NCBI GenBank assembly: GCA_012843025.1
Contig: DURT01000016.1
Coordinates: 1-64,000 of the forward strand
Direction of reading: 5' to 3'
DNA length: 64,000 nucleotides
Origin: Tissierellia bacterium
GTDB lineage: Bacteria; Bacillota; Clostridia; Tissierellales; Sedimentibacteraceae
Positions 47,901 through 59,952 of this stretch are shown here, in pieces. The position numbers and the translations under genes are program-made. The stretch's first letter is position 1; the number at the start of each line of letters is the position of its first letter. A model generated the notes under the pieces. It made no database searches. It was not told the DNA's origin and saw only the letters and a list, made by a program, of their open reading frames with translations.

Positions 47901-48908
47901 ATGATAAGAGTTGCAATTAATGGATTTGGGAGAATTGGAAGGTTAGCCTTGAGATTGATGGCTATGGACGAAGATTTTCAGGTGGTGGCAATAAACACTA
48001 ACTCTGATGTGGAAACACTGGCATATTTATTAAAATATGATACTGCCCACGGAAACTTTATGACGGATAAAATCACATATAAAGACAATATACTGTATGT
48101 TAACGGCAAAGAAATTGTAACTTCAAGAATAAGAGAGCCTGAAAACTGCAATTGGAAGGAATTAAACATTGATGTAGTAATTGACTGTACAGGCAAATTC
48201 AACGACAGGGAAAAAGCGGAAGCTCATATAAAGGCAGGGGCAAAAAAAGTAGTGTTATCAGCACCTGCAAAAGGAGATTTAAAAACTGTTGTATATAATG
48301 TAAATCATGATATACTTGATGGAAAGGAAACAGTTGTTTCGGCAGCATCATGTACAACAAACTGCTTAGCTCCCTTAGCAAAAGTACTGAATGATGAATT
48401 TGGTATAGTTAAAGGACTTATGACTACTGTACATGCTTATACAAATGATCAAAATATACATGATAATTCACACAAAAAAGGTATCAGAGCAAGAAGAGGG
48501 AGAGCAGCAGCAGCAAATATAGTGCCTGCATCAACGGGAGCAGCTAAGACCGTAGGTGTAGTTTTACCTGAACTAAAGGGTAAATTAGATGGTATGGCTC
48601 TTCGAGTTCCAACACTTACAGGTTCTGTTGTTGACTTAACTGTTGAACTCAATAAAAATGTAACTGTTGAAGAAATAAACACAGCAATTAAAAATGCAGC
48701 TAATGAAACACTTGCCTATACAGAAGACCCCATAGTATCCAGTGACGTAATAGGAAGTACTTATGCATGTATATTCGATGCACTTTCAACACAAATCATT
48801 GAAGTAGATGGAAAACAGTTAGTTAAGTTGATTGCCTGGTATGACAATGAAATGTCCTTTACGGCTCAACTAGTAAGGTTAGTTAAATATTGGGGTTCTA
48901 TGAGATGA
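47901..48908 (+). CDS. gap: Glyceraldehyde-3-phosphate dehydrogenase
   Basis: [58 protein letters not shown]. Confidence 0.97.
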   Translation: MIRVAINGFGRIGRLALRLMAMDEDFQVVAINTNSDVETLAYLLKYDTAHGNFMTDKITYKDNILYVNGKEIVTSRIREPENCNWKELNIDVVIDCTGKFNDREKAEAHIKAGAKKVVLSAPAKGDLKTVVYNVNHDILDGKETVVSAASCTTNCLAPLAKVLNDEFGIVKGLMTTVHAYTNDQNIHDNSHKKGIRARRGRAAAANIVPASTGAAKTVGVVLPELKGKLDGMALRVPTLTGSVVDLTVELNKNVTVEEINTAIKNAANETLAYTEDPIVSSDVIGSTYACIFDALSTQIIEVDGKQLVKLIAWYDNEMSFTAQLVRLVKYWGSMR

Positions 48909-48985
48909 CCTAACCCCATTTTCCGACCGTAGGGAGCAAATATTTTGGTAGACTGTGAGATGACTATATATATGGGAGATATAGT

Positions 48986-50182
48986 ATGAATAAAAAAACA
49001 TTAAAAGATATAGATTTTAAAAATAAAAAAGTATTAGTAAGATGTGACTTCAACGTTCCTTTAGACGAAGAAGGGAATATAACTGATGACAGAAGAATTA
49101 AAAGCTCTCTTCCTACAATAAATTATCTTTTGGATGAAGGTGCGGCAGTAATTTTAATGTCGCACTTAGGAAGACCTAAAGGAAAACCACAATCGAAGTA
49201 TTCCTTAAAACCTGTGGCTGAGAGGCTGAGCCTACTATTAAATAAAAAAGTAATATTTGAAGATTGTGACATGGTGGTTGATGATGGAGTTAAAGCTAGT
49301 GCAGCAAAGCTTAACCCTGGAGATGTAATGTTACTTCAAAATACCAGGTTTAGAGAGGAAGAAACAAAGAATTCTGGAACTTTTGCAAAAGATCTATCAT
49401 CTCTTGGTGAAATATTTGTAAATGATGCCTTTGGTACTGCTCACAGGGCACATTCTTCAAATGTAGGAATGTGTGAATATCTTCCTTCGGCAGTAGGCTT
49501 CTTAGTAGAAAAAGAAATACGAACTATGGGAGATGCATTAAAAGAACCTAAAAGACCCTTTACAGCTATTTTAGGCGGGGCAAAAGTTTCGGACAAAATA
49601 GCTGTAATAGAAAACCTGTTAAATATTGCAGATAATATTTTAATAGGGGGAGGTATGGCCTATACTTTCCTTAAAGCAGAAGGATACAGCATTGGAAAAT
49701 CTCTTTTGGAAGAAGATAAAGTGGACTTGGCAAAAGAATTAATGGAAAAGTCAAAGACAAAAGGAGTAAAATTAATACTGCCGGTGGATACGGTGGTTGG
49801 TAAGGAATTTAAAAATAATACTGAATTTATTACAACTAGTTCAGATAGTATTCCTCCGGATTACATGGGGTTAGATATAGGTGAAAAAACTATTGAAGTA
49901 TTTAAGAATGTAATAAATAGTTCAAAAACAATTATTTGGAACGGTCCCTTGGGTGTTTTTGAAATGGACAATTTTGCAAAAGGAACAAATGCCATTGCAG
50001 AGGCAATTGCAAAAAATAAAGATGCTGTATCCATAATAGGGGGAGGCGATAGTGCTGCAGCTGTCGAAAAGATAGGTTTAGCAGATAAAATTACTCATGT
50101 TTCCACAGGAGGAGGCGCTTCATTGGAGTTTTTGGAAGGAAAAGTTTTACCAGGAATTGAAGCGGTTGATAATAAGGAGTGA
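48986..50182 (+). CDS. pgk: Phosphoglycerate kinase
   Basis: KKVLVRCDFNVPLDEEGNITDDRRIKSSLPTI; LMSHLGRPKGK; VSTGGGASLEFLEGKVLPGIEAV. Confidence 0.97.
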   Translation: MNKKTLKDIDFKNKKVLVRCDFNVPLDEEGNITDDRRIKSSLPTINYLLDEGAAVILMSHLGRPKGKPQSKYSLKPVAERLSLLLNKKVIFEDCDMVVDDGVKASAAKLNPGDVMLLQNTRFREEETKNSGTFAKDLSSLGEIFVNDAFGTAHRAHSSNVGMCEYLPSAVGFLVEKEIRTMGDALKEPKRPFTAILGGAKVSDKIAVIENLLNIADNILIGGGMAYTFLKAEGYSIGKSLLEEDKVDLAKELMEKSKTKGVKLILPVDTVVGKEFKNNTEFITTSSDSIPPDYMGLDIGEKTIEVFKNVINSSKTIIWNGPLGVFEMDNFAKGTNAIAEAIAKNKDAVSIIGGGDSAAAVEKIGLADKITHVSTGGGASLEFLEGKVLPGIEAVDNKE

Positions 50183-50186
50183 TATA

Positions 50187-50948
50187 ATGAGGAGGCCATT
50201 AATTGCAGGCAATTGGAAAATGAACAATAGTGTAGAGGAGAGTATAAATTTAGTCAGAGATTTAAGGGACAGGGAACTGAGCGAGAAGGTGGACGTATTA
50301 ATATGTCCTCCCTTTACGTCTTTATATGCTATAATAAATGAGATAAAAAATTCATCCATAAAAGTTGGCGCCCAAAATATGTATTACGAAGATAAAGGGG
50401 CTTTTACCGGAGAAGTTTCACCAGCTATGCTTAAAAGTATAGGCGTTGAATATGTAATTATAGGTCATTCGGAAAGAAGACAATACTTTAATGAAACAGA
50501 CCAATTAATAAACAAAAAGCTAAAAGCTGCTTTAACACACGGACTAATACCCATACTTTGTGTCGGGGAAACTTTAGAGCAAAGAGAAGAAGGAATGGAG
50601 AAAGAAACAGTAAAAGCTCAAATTGTCAAAGCTTTTAAAAATATAGAGAAGGCAGAAAAGGTTGTAATTGCTTATGAACCAGTATGGGCGATAGGAACAG
50701 GAAAAGTGGCAACTAGTGAACAGGCTGAAGAAATGTCTGAATTTATAAGGTCCATTATAGCTACTATTTACAACAGTGAAGTAGCCGATAATATAATTAT
50801 CCAATATGGAGGCAGTGTTAAATCCTTAAATATTTCTGAAATAATGAGCCAACCCAATATTGATGGTGTGTTAGTAGGCGGTGCCAGTTTAAATGCTGAG
50901 GAATTTGCTAAAATAGTTAATTTTGGAGAAGATAAGAAAGGTTGTTAA
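50187..50948 (+). CDS. tpiA: Triosephosphate isomerase
   Basis: RRPLIAGNWKMNNSVEESI; YVIIGHSERRQYF; VVIAYEPVWAIGTGKVAT; IIQYGGSVKSLN. ATG at 50187. Confidence 0.97.
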   Translation: MRRPLIAGNWKMNNSVEESINLVRDLRDRELSEKVDVLICPPFTSLYAIINEIKNSSIKVGAQNMYYEDKGAFTGEVSPAMLKSIGVEYVIIGHSERRQYFNETDQLINKKLKAALTHGLIPILCVGETLEQREEGMEKETVKAQIVKAFKNIEKAEKVVIAYEPVWAIGTGKVATSEQAEEMSEFIRSIIATIYNSEVADNIIIQYGGSVKSLNISEIMSQPNIDGVLVGGASLNAEEFAKIVNFGEDKKGC

Positions 50949-50949
50949 T

Positions 50950-53774
<2,825 letters not shown>

Positions 53775-53835
53775 TTTCATGAATTTTTGGTGTTATAATT
53801 CTAATGTTATGCAGTGAAAGACAGGAGGTGTTATA

Positions 53836-54066
53836 GTGGAAGCAGTAGTAAGGGTTCTATTAATAATAGCAAGTTTAGTGTTAATTGCAAGTATCTTACT
53901 TCAATCGGGTAAATCCGCAGGAATGTCCGGCGAAATTGCTGGCGGCGCAGAATCTATCTGGGGAAAAAACAAAAGCAGGACTATTGAAGGTAAGTTAGAA
54001 AAAGCTACGGCTATATCAGCAATTATTTTTGTGATTGCTTCAATAGCTTTAGTGGCAATCCAATAA
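53836..54066 (+). CDS. secG: Preprotein translocase subunit SecG
   Basis: VRVLLIIASLVLIASILLQSGKSAGMSGEIAGGAESIWGKNKSRTIEGKLEKATAISAIIFVIASIAL; GTG start with AGGAGG RBS. Confidence 0.93.
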   Translation: MEAVVRVLLIIASLVLIASILLQSGKSAGMSGEIAGGAESIWGKNKSRTIEGKLEKATAISAIIFVIASIALVAIQ

Positions 54067-54171
54067 TATTGCAATTATTTAATAATAATATCTAATTTAT
54101 GTCAGTACTTAAATTTATTTGGTGTATAAGCAATATTGCTTAGTAAATTTTAACTATGGAGGAAAGAAACA

Positions 54172-56199
54172 ATGGGAACTTTAATAATAGCTCCTTTAGC
54201 GGGAGTTTTGGCTCTATTATTTGCTTTTTATAAAGCTTCACTTGTAAGTAAGTCTGACCCTGGAACGGAAAGGATGCAGGAAATTTCTTCCTTTATCCAA
54301 GAGGGGGCTATGGCTTTTCTTGCTAGAGAATACAAGTCAGTTAGTATTTTTGCAATAATTATGTTTGTAATTTTAGGGCTAGCAATCTCTTGGCCTACTG
54401 CACTAGCTTTTGCTGTAGGTGCAATATTTTCTGCTCTTGCAGGTTATTTCGGAATGCAGGTTGCGACAAGAGCTAACGTTAGAACTACTAATGCAGCCAA
54501 GGAATCCGGAATGAATAAAGCATTGGATATAGCTTTTTCAGGTGGATCAGTTATGGGAATGACTGTTGTAGGCTTAGGTCTATTAGGAACAGGTTTGTTC
54601 TGGATACTTTTCAAAGACGCAAGTGTGGTAACTGGTTTTAGTTTAGGTGCTTCATCAATAGCTTTGTTTGCTCGTGTTGGGGGCGGTATTTATACTAAAG
54701 CTGCTGACGTGGGAGCTGACTTAGTTGGTAAAGTAGAATCCGGAATACCTGAAGATGACCCACGAAATCCTGCGGTTATAGCAGACAACGTTGGTGACAA
54801 TGTAGGAGACGTTGCAGGTATGGGTGCAGACTTATTTGAATCCTATGTTGGAGCAATAGTATCATCTATTACACTAGGAGCTTTAGCCTATGCAGAAGGC
54901 GGTAGAGGAGTATTATATGGTTTAATGGTAGCAGCTGCAGGTATTGTGGCATCTATAATAGGTACAATGTTTGTAAAAGGAAAAGAAGATTCGAATCCTC
55001 AGAAAGCTTTAAACATGGGTACATATGCTTCATCATTGGTGGTTGTTATTGTAGCATTTATATTAAGTAAGTCAATAATAGGTAACTATCAGCCTTTTGG
55101 GGCAATTGTATTTGGATTGGTTGTAGGTTTAGTAATAGCTAAAATAACTGAAATATATACTTCAGATGAATACAAGTATGTTAAAGAAATTGCTGACCAG
55201 TCAGAAACAGGAGCTGCTACTACTATAATAAGTGGTTTGTCAGTGGGTATGAGATCAACAGCATATCCAATTGTTGTATTGGCAGTAGGAATAATAGGCG
55301 CATATTTGATAGCAGGATATTCTTCAACAGGAATAGATGCTGTAAAGGGATTATATGGTATAGCTTTAGCAGCTATAGGTATGTTATCAACTACAGGAAT
55401 GACTATAGCAGTTGATGCATATGGGCCTATTGCAGACAACGCTGGTGGAATTGCGGAAATGTGTGAATTACCAGAAGAAGTAAGAGAAATAACTGATAAG
55501 TTAGACTCCGTTGGAAATACTACAGCGGCAATTGGTAAAGGATTTGCAATTGGTTCAGCGGCATTAACAGCCCTTGCATTGTTTGCATCCTATACTCAGG
55601 CCGTTGGAATTACATCTATAAGTTTAACAGAACCGACAGTTATAGCAGGGCTACTAATAGGAGGTATGTTACCCTTCTTATTCTCAGCAATTACTATGAG
55701 TGCTGTTGGTAAGGCTGCTTTTGAAATGATTGAAGAAGTTAGAAGGCAGTTCAGGGAAATACCTGGAATAATGGAAGGTAAAGGCAAACCTGACTATAGA
55801 AGATGTGTTGACATTTCAACAGCTGCAGCATTAAAAGAAATGATTGTACCAGGACTATTGGCAGTAATAGTACCCTTAATAGTAGGATTTGTGTTAGGAA
55901 CCGAAGCATTAGGCGGATTACAGGCTGGCGCCTTAGTTTCAGGTGTACTCATGGCAATATTTATGTCCAACTCAGGAGGAGCATGGGATAATGCCAAGAA
56001 ATATATTGAAAGTGGTACCCACGGTGGAAAAGGAAGTCCTGCCCACGTAGCTGCAGTAGTAGGAGATACGGTGGGAGACCCCTTCAAGGATACTTCAGGA
56101 CCTTCAATTAATATACTTATTAAACTAATGACAGTTGTTTCATTGGTATTCGGGCCATTATTAGCTCAATACGGTGGAATAATACTTAAGTTATTCTAA
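54172..56199 (+). CDS. hppA: Membrane-bound pyrophosphatase (K+-dependent type)
   Basis: [82 protein letters not shown] (Ala in GNTTAA indicates the K+-dependent subfamily). Confidence 0.96.
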   Translation: MGTLIIAPLAGVLALLFAFYKASLVSKSDPGTERMQEISSFIQEGAMAFLAREYKSVSIFAIIMFVILGLAISWPTALAFAVGAIFSALAGYFGMQVATRANVRTTNAAKESGMNKALDIAFSGGSVMGMTVVGLGLLGTGLFWILFKDASVVTGFSLGASSIALFARVGGGIYTKAADVGADLVGKVESGIPEDDPRNPAVIADNVGDNVGDVAGMGADLFESYVGAIVSSITLGALAYAEGGRGVLYGLMVAAAGIVASIIGTMFVKGKEDSNPQKALNMGTYASSLVVVIVAFILSKSIIGNYQPFGAIVFGLVVGLVIAKITEIYTSDEYKYVKEIADQSETGAATTIISGLSVGMRSTAYPIVVLAVGIIGAYLIAGYSSTGIDAVKGLYGIALAAIGMLSTTGMTIAVDAYGPIADNAGGIAEMCELPEEVREITDKLDSVGNTTAAIGKGFAIGSAALTALALFASYTQAVGITSISLTEPTVIAGLLIGGMLPFLFSAITMSAVGKAAFEMIEEVRRQFREIPGIMEGKGKPDYRRCVDISTAAALKEMIVPGLLAVIVPLIVGFVLGTEALGGLQAGALVSGVLMAIFMSNSGGAWDNAKKYIESGTHGGKGSPAHVAAVVGDTVGDPFKDTSGPSINILIKLMTVVSLVFGPLLAQYGGIILKLF

Positions 56200-56215
56200 T
56201 ATAGAAATTATTAAA

Positions 56216-56240
56216 GGCTTCTCATTGAGAAGTCTTTTTT
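56216..56240 (+). terminator. Rho-independent terminator
   Basis: GGCTTCTC-att-GAGAAGTCTTTTTT. Confidence 0.85.
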
Positions 56241-56349
56241 CTTGAAGATGGATTGATTAGATGTTATAATCATTTCAATATATTGGCATATAATAATATT
56301 AGCCTGGAACTGTTGGCAAGCAATTAACATATAATTAAGAGGGGTATGT

Positions 56350-57117
56350 ATGTATATTGACGTTGACGGAATAAAAATAAGTTACCGAGATGAGGGAAAG
56401 GGCGAAAACGTCCTGCTACTCCATGGTTGGGGTGGAAGTATACAGACTATGCTGCCCATTAATAATATACTTAAAAATAGATTTAGAGTTATTACAGTAG
56501 ATTTACCAGGATTCGGGAAAAGCGATACACCTAAAGTACCCTGGAATTCATACAACTATGCAGAATGTATATATAAATTTATTGATAAATTAGGTATTAA
56601 AGAACTAATATTGTTTGGTCATTCACATGGTGGGAGAATTTCAATAATCTTAGCAAGCAAGTACAATATAGTAAAAAAACTGATTCTTATTGACAGTGCA
56701 GGAATAATCCCAAAGAGATCTTTAAAATACTACATAAAAGTATACTGGTTTAAGTTTCTAAAAAAAACATATTTATTGCTGCCAGGCAGTAATAAGGAAG
56801 AAAGATTAGAAAAGTTTTATAAAAGGTACGGCTCCCGGGATTACAGAGATTCTGAAGGAGTTATGCGTCAGACTATGGTTAAGGTGGTCAATGATAACTT
56901 GTTGAAACTGTTGCCACTTATTAAAGCTCCCACTTTGTTAATATGGGGGGAAAAAGACGAAGATACTCCTTTTTACATGGGAGAGTTAATGGAAAAACTT
57001 ATTCCTGACAGCGGATTAGTTGTATTAAAGGGAGCAGGGCATTATTCCTATGTGGATAGCTACGAACGGTTTAGAGCAATTATAAATGAATTTTTAAAAG
57101 ATGAAAGTGGTGATTAG
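56350..57117 (+). CDS. Alpha/beta-fold hydrolase
   Basis: VLLLHGWGGSIQTMLPI; VDLPGFGKSDTP; ELILFGHSHGGRISIILASKY (nucleophile elbow GHSHGG); GAGHYSYVD. Confidence 0.9.
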   Translation: MYIDVDGIKISYRDEGKGENVLLLHGWGGSIQTMLPINNILKNRFRVITVDLPGFGKSDTPKVPWNSYNYAECIYKFIDKLGIKELILFGHSHGGRISIILASKYNIVKKLILIDSAGIIPKRSLKYYIKVYWFKFLKKTYLLLPGSNKEERLEKFYKRYGSRDYRDSEGVMRQTMVKVVNDNLLKLLPLIKAPTLLIWGEKDEDTPFYMGELMEKLIPDSGLVVLKGAGHYSYVDSYERFRAIINEFLKDESGD

Positions 57118-57118
57118 A

Positions 57119-58747
57119 ATGCAGTTTATTGTATTTCTTTATCTGTTTTTTTGGTTTCTTTTATGTATCCTTAAATTAAAAAAGTGCCTGCATATTATGC
57201 AATTAGAAGGCTATAGCAGTGAAAAATATATGTACTGGATTGAGAATAATAAGAATAGAATTCACGAGAAAACTGACAGAATATTTGTTTCTGTCTTAGT
57301 TATTTTTTCAGTATTTTATTCAATTACTTCTTTTGGTGAGCAAGTAACTACTTATGTAGGGCTAAATATTGTTATGTCCCTAATAGCACTATTTATTAAA
57401 ATAAATCAGAAAGAAGAGACGAAAAAACCATTGGTTTTCACTCCGAGAGCTAAAAGATTGTTCGGAATCTCTCTTTTATTAGTCTTGGTTGATCTGTTAA
57501 TAACCTTGTTTATTGTTCATATTATTACAAGAGATATACTGTCTTATGTTCCTTTATGGGGAGGGATTTTAACAGTTTTATATTATTTTTCTCCATATTA
57601 TATGTATGGAGGAAATTTAATAGCAAAACCGATTGAAGAAAAGATTAATAAAAAATATTATGATGCTGCATGTGAAAAAATCAGAAATCTGGGTATTAAA
57701 TCTATAGGTATAACAGGCAGCTACGGTAAAACAAGTACAAAATTTATTTTAGCAACAATATTAAAAGAAAAGTACAAGGTACTGAATACCCCGGAAAGCT
57801 ACAATACTCCCATGGGAATAAGCAAGGTAATAAATAATCAGCTTAATGAAGATTATGATATTTTCATTGGAGAATTAGGTGCTACTAAAGCTGGGGATAT
57901 TGATGAGGTGGCAAAGCTTACAAATCCTCAAATTGGCATAATTACCTCTATAGGTCCTTGCCACTTGGAGAGTTTTCAATCAATAGAAAATATAATGCGA
58001 ACCAAGTATGAATTAATTGAAAACTTACCAACAGATGGAATAGGAATTTTTAATTATGACAACGAATATGTAAAAAGATTGGCTGACAAAACTTTTAAGG
58101 AAAAAATCCTCTACGGCATTGAAAATATTGAGGAAACAGATGTATTTGCAACCAACGTACAAGTGGACAGCTTAGGCTCCTCCTTTAGTTTGTGTATTAG
58201 CAGCTTAGGGGTTATTGACTGTAAGACTAAACTTTTGGGTAAACATAATATATTGAATATATTAGCGGCAGCTTCAGCGGCTTCAGTTTTAGGCCTGTCC
58301 TTGGAAGAAATAGCTAAGGGTATTTCTAAATTAGAACCTGTGGAGCACAGACTTCAGCTTATAGACCAGGGAACTGGGGTATTGGTCATAGATGATGCCT
58401 TTAATTCCAATCCTGAAGGAGCAAAAGCCGCATTAGAGGTGCTGGATTCTTTTACAGGCAGAAGAAAAATAATCGTGACACCAGGTATGGTTGAATTGGG
58501 AGATATTGAGGAAGATGAAAATGAAAAATTAGGAGAAAACATTGCAAAAGTCTGTGATATTGCAATATTAATAGGTAAAAAAAGAAGTGTTCCTATTCAA
58601 AAAGGTATGAAAAAGCACAATTATAATGAAGAGAATCTGTATGTAGTTAATTCATTGAATGAAGCTACAGAAATATTAAAAACACTGACAAGAGTAAATG
58701 ACGTTGTTCTTTTTGAAAATGATTTGCCTGACACATATAATGAATAA
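57119..58747 (+). CDS. Membrane-anchored Mur ligase family protein (MurF-like)
   Basis: N-terminal multi-TM region followed by SIGITGSYGKTSTKFILATIL (ATP loop), YNTPMGISKVIN, GKHNILNILAAASAASVLGLSLEEI, VIDDAFNSNPEGAKAALEVL. ATG at 57119. Confidence 0.88.
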   Translation: MQFIVFLYLFFWFLLCILKLKKCLHIMQLEGYSSEKYMYWIENNKNRIHEKTDRIFVSVLVIFSVFYSITSFGEQVTTYVGLNIVMSLIALFIKINQKEETKKPLVFTPRAKRLFGISLLLVLVDLLITLFIVHIITRDILSYVPLWGGILTVLYYFSPYYMYGGNLIAKPIEEKINKKYYDAACEKIRNLGIKSIGITGSYGKTSTKFILATILKEKYKVLNTPESYNTPMGISKVINNQLNEDYDIFIGELGATKAGDIDEVAKLTNPQIGIITSIGPCHLESFQSIENIMRTKYELIENLPTDGIGIFNYDNEYVKRLADKTFKEKILYGIENIEETDVFATNVQVDSLGSSFSLCISSLGVIDCKTKLLGKHNILNILAAASAASVLGLSLEEIAKGISKLEPVEHRLQLIDQGTGVLVIDDAFNSNPEGAKAALEVLDSFTGRRKIIVTPGMVELGDIEEDENEKLGENIAKVCDIAILIGKKRSVPIQKGMKKHNYNEENLYVVNSLNEATEILKTLTRVNDVVLFENDLPDTYNE

Positions 58748-58760
58748 TAATGGAGGGTGT

Positions 58761-59918
58761 ATGAAAAAATCAGTAGGTATCATTATTGGCGGTAAATCCG
58801 TTGAGCATGAAGTTTCCATAATAACTGGGATGCAGGTTTTTGACAATATTGACAGAAACCTTTATGAACCTAAGATAATATATATCCAAAAGGATGGCAA
58901 ATGGCTTATTGGTAACTGTCTTCATGACATAAACAATTATAAACGAAAAGAATTTAAAGATACATATGAAGTATTGCCTGGATTTAAGAATAATAAGTTA
59001 ATCCTGTACCCTCATCCTGAAATAAAAACTAGTTTTTTTGGAAAAAAATATCCTGCTCATGAGATAGATATGGTATTTCTTGCACTTCATGGTACCAATG
59101 TTGAAGATGGCGCAATACAAGGGCTCTTTCAAATGAACGGTGTGCCCTTTACCTTCAGCTCTGTATTAAGTTCAGCAGTGGGTATGGATAAGGTAGTAAT
59201 GAAAAAAGTATTTCAAAGTTACAATCTTCCTCTTGTAGAATACATGTGGTTCTACAGAAGTAGTTTTGAAGATGAAAGAGACAGCATATTAAACGAAGCG
59301 GAAAAAATAGGATATCCCTTAATCGTAAAGCCTGCTAATTTGGGATCCAGTGTAGGTATAAGTAAGGCTAATAACTTAAATGAATTGTTGTTCGCAATAG
59401 AAGTTGCCATGTCCTATGACAGAAAAGTAATTGTGGAGAAGTGCCTGGAAAATGTTCGTGAAATAAACTGTGCAGTAATGGGCTATGAAAATGACTTAGA
59501 AGTTTCCCTCTGCGAAGAACCGGTTGGATGGAAAGAATTTTTAACCTATGAAGATAAATATATTAACGGAAAAAAAGGTTTATCTCAATCAAAGCGACGA
59601 ATTCCCGCAGATATAGAAGAAAATATTGAAGAACAAATTATAAATTATGCCAAAGAAGCATTTAAAGCAGTAGATTGTTGTGGAAATGCAAGAATAGATT
59701 TTCTGCTTGACGGCAACAATATATTTGTAAACGAAATAAATACCATACCTGGCTCTATTTCCTTTTATCTTTGGGAAGGGAAGGGAATAACATTTAAACA
59801 ACTTATCAATAAAATTATTGAGTTAGGAGAACTACAGCATAGTCAAAGAAATATGAACATAGTATCCTATGATATTGACTTGTTGAATAAAATGAGGGCA
59901 AGTGGAAAACACAAGTAA
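58761..59918 (+). CDS. ddl: D-alanine--D-alanine ligase family protein
   Basis: KSVGIIIGGKSVEHEVSIITGMQV; LALHGTNVEDGAIQGLFQMNGVPFT; YPLIVKPANLGSSVGISKA; FVNEINTIPGSISFYLWEGKGI. ATG at 58761 with GGAGGG. Confidence 0.93.
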   Translation: MKKSVGIIIGGKSVEHEVSIITGMQVFDNIDRNLYEPKIIYIQKDGKWLIGNCLHDINNYKRKEFKDTYEVLPGFKNNKLILYPHPEIKTSFFGKKYPAHEIDMVFLALHGTNVEDGAIQGLFQMNGVPFTFSSVLSSAVGMDKVVMKKVFQSYNLPLVEYMWFYRSSFEDERDSILNEAEKIGYPLIVKPANLGSSVGISKANNLNELLFAIEVAMSYDRKVIVEKCLENVREINCAVMGYENDLEVSLCEEPVGWKEFLTYEDKYINGKKGLSQSKRRIPADIEENIEEQIINYAKEAFKAVDCCGNARIDFLLDGNNIFVNEINTIPGSISFYLWEGKGITFKQLINKIIELGELQHSQRNMNIVSYDIDLLNKMRASGKHK

Positions 59919-59952
59919 CAGCAGAGCTTATAGTATACAAAGGAGAAAGTAT

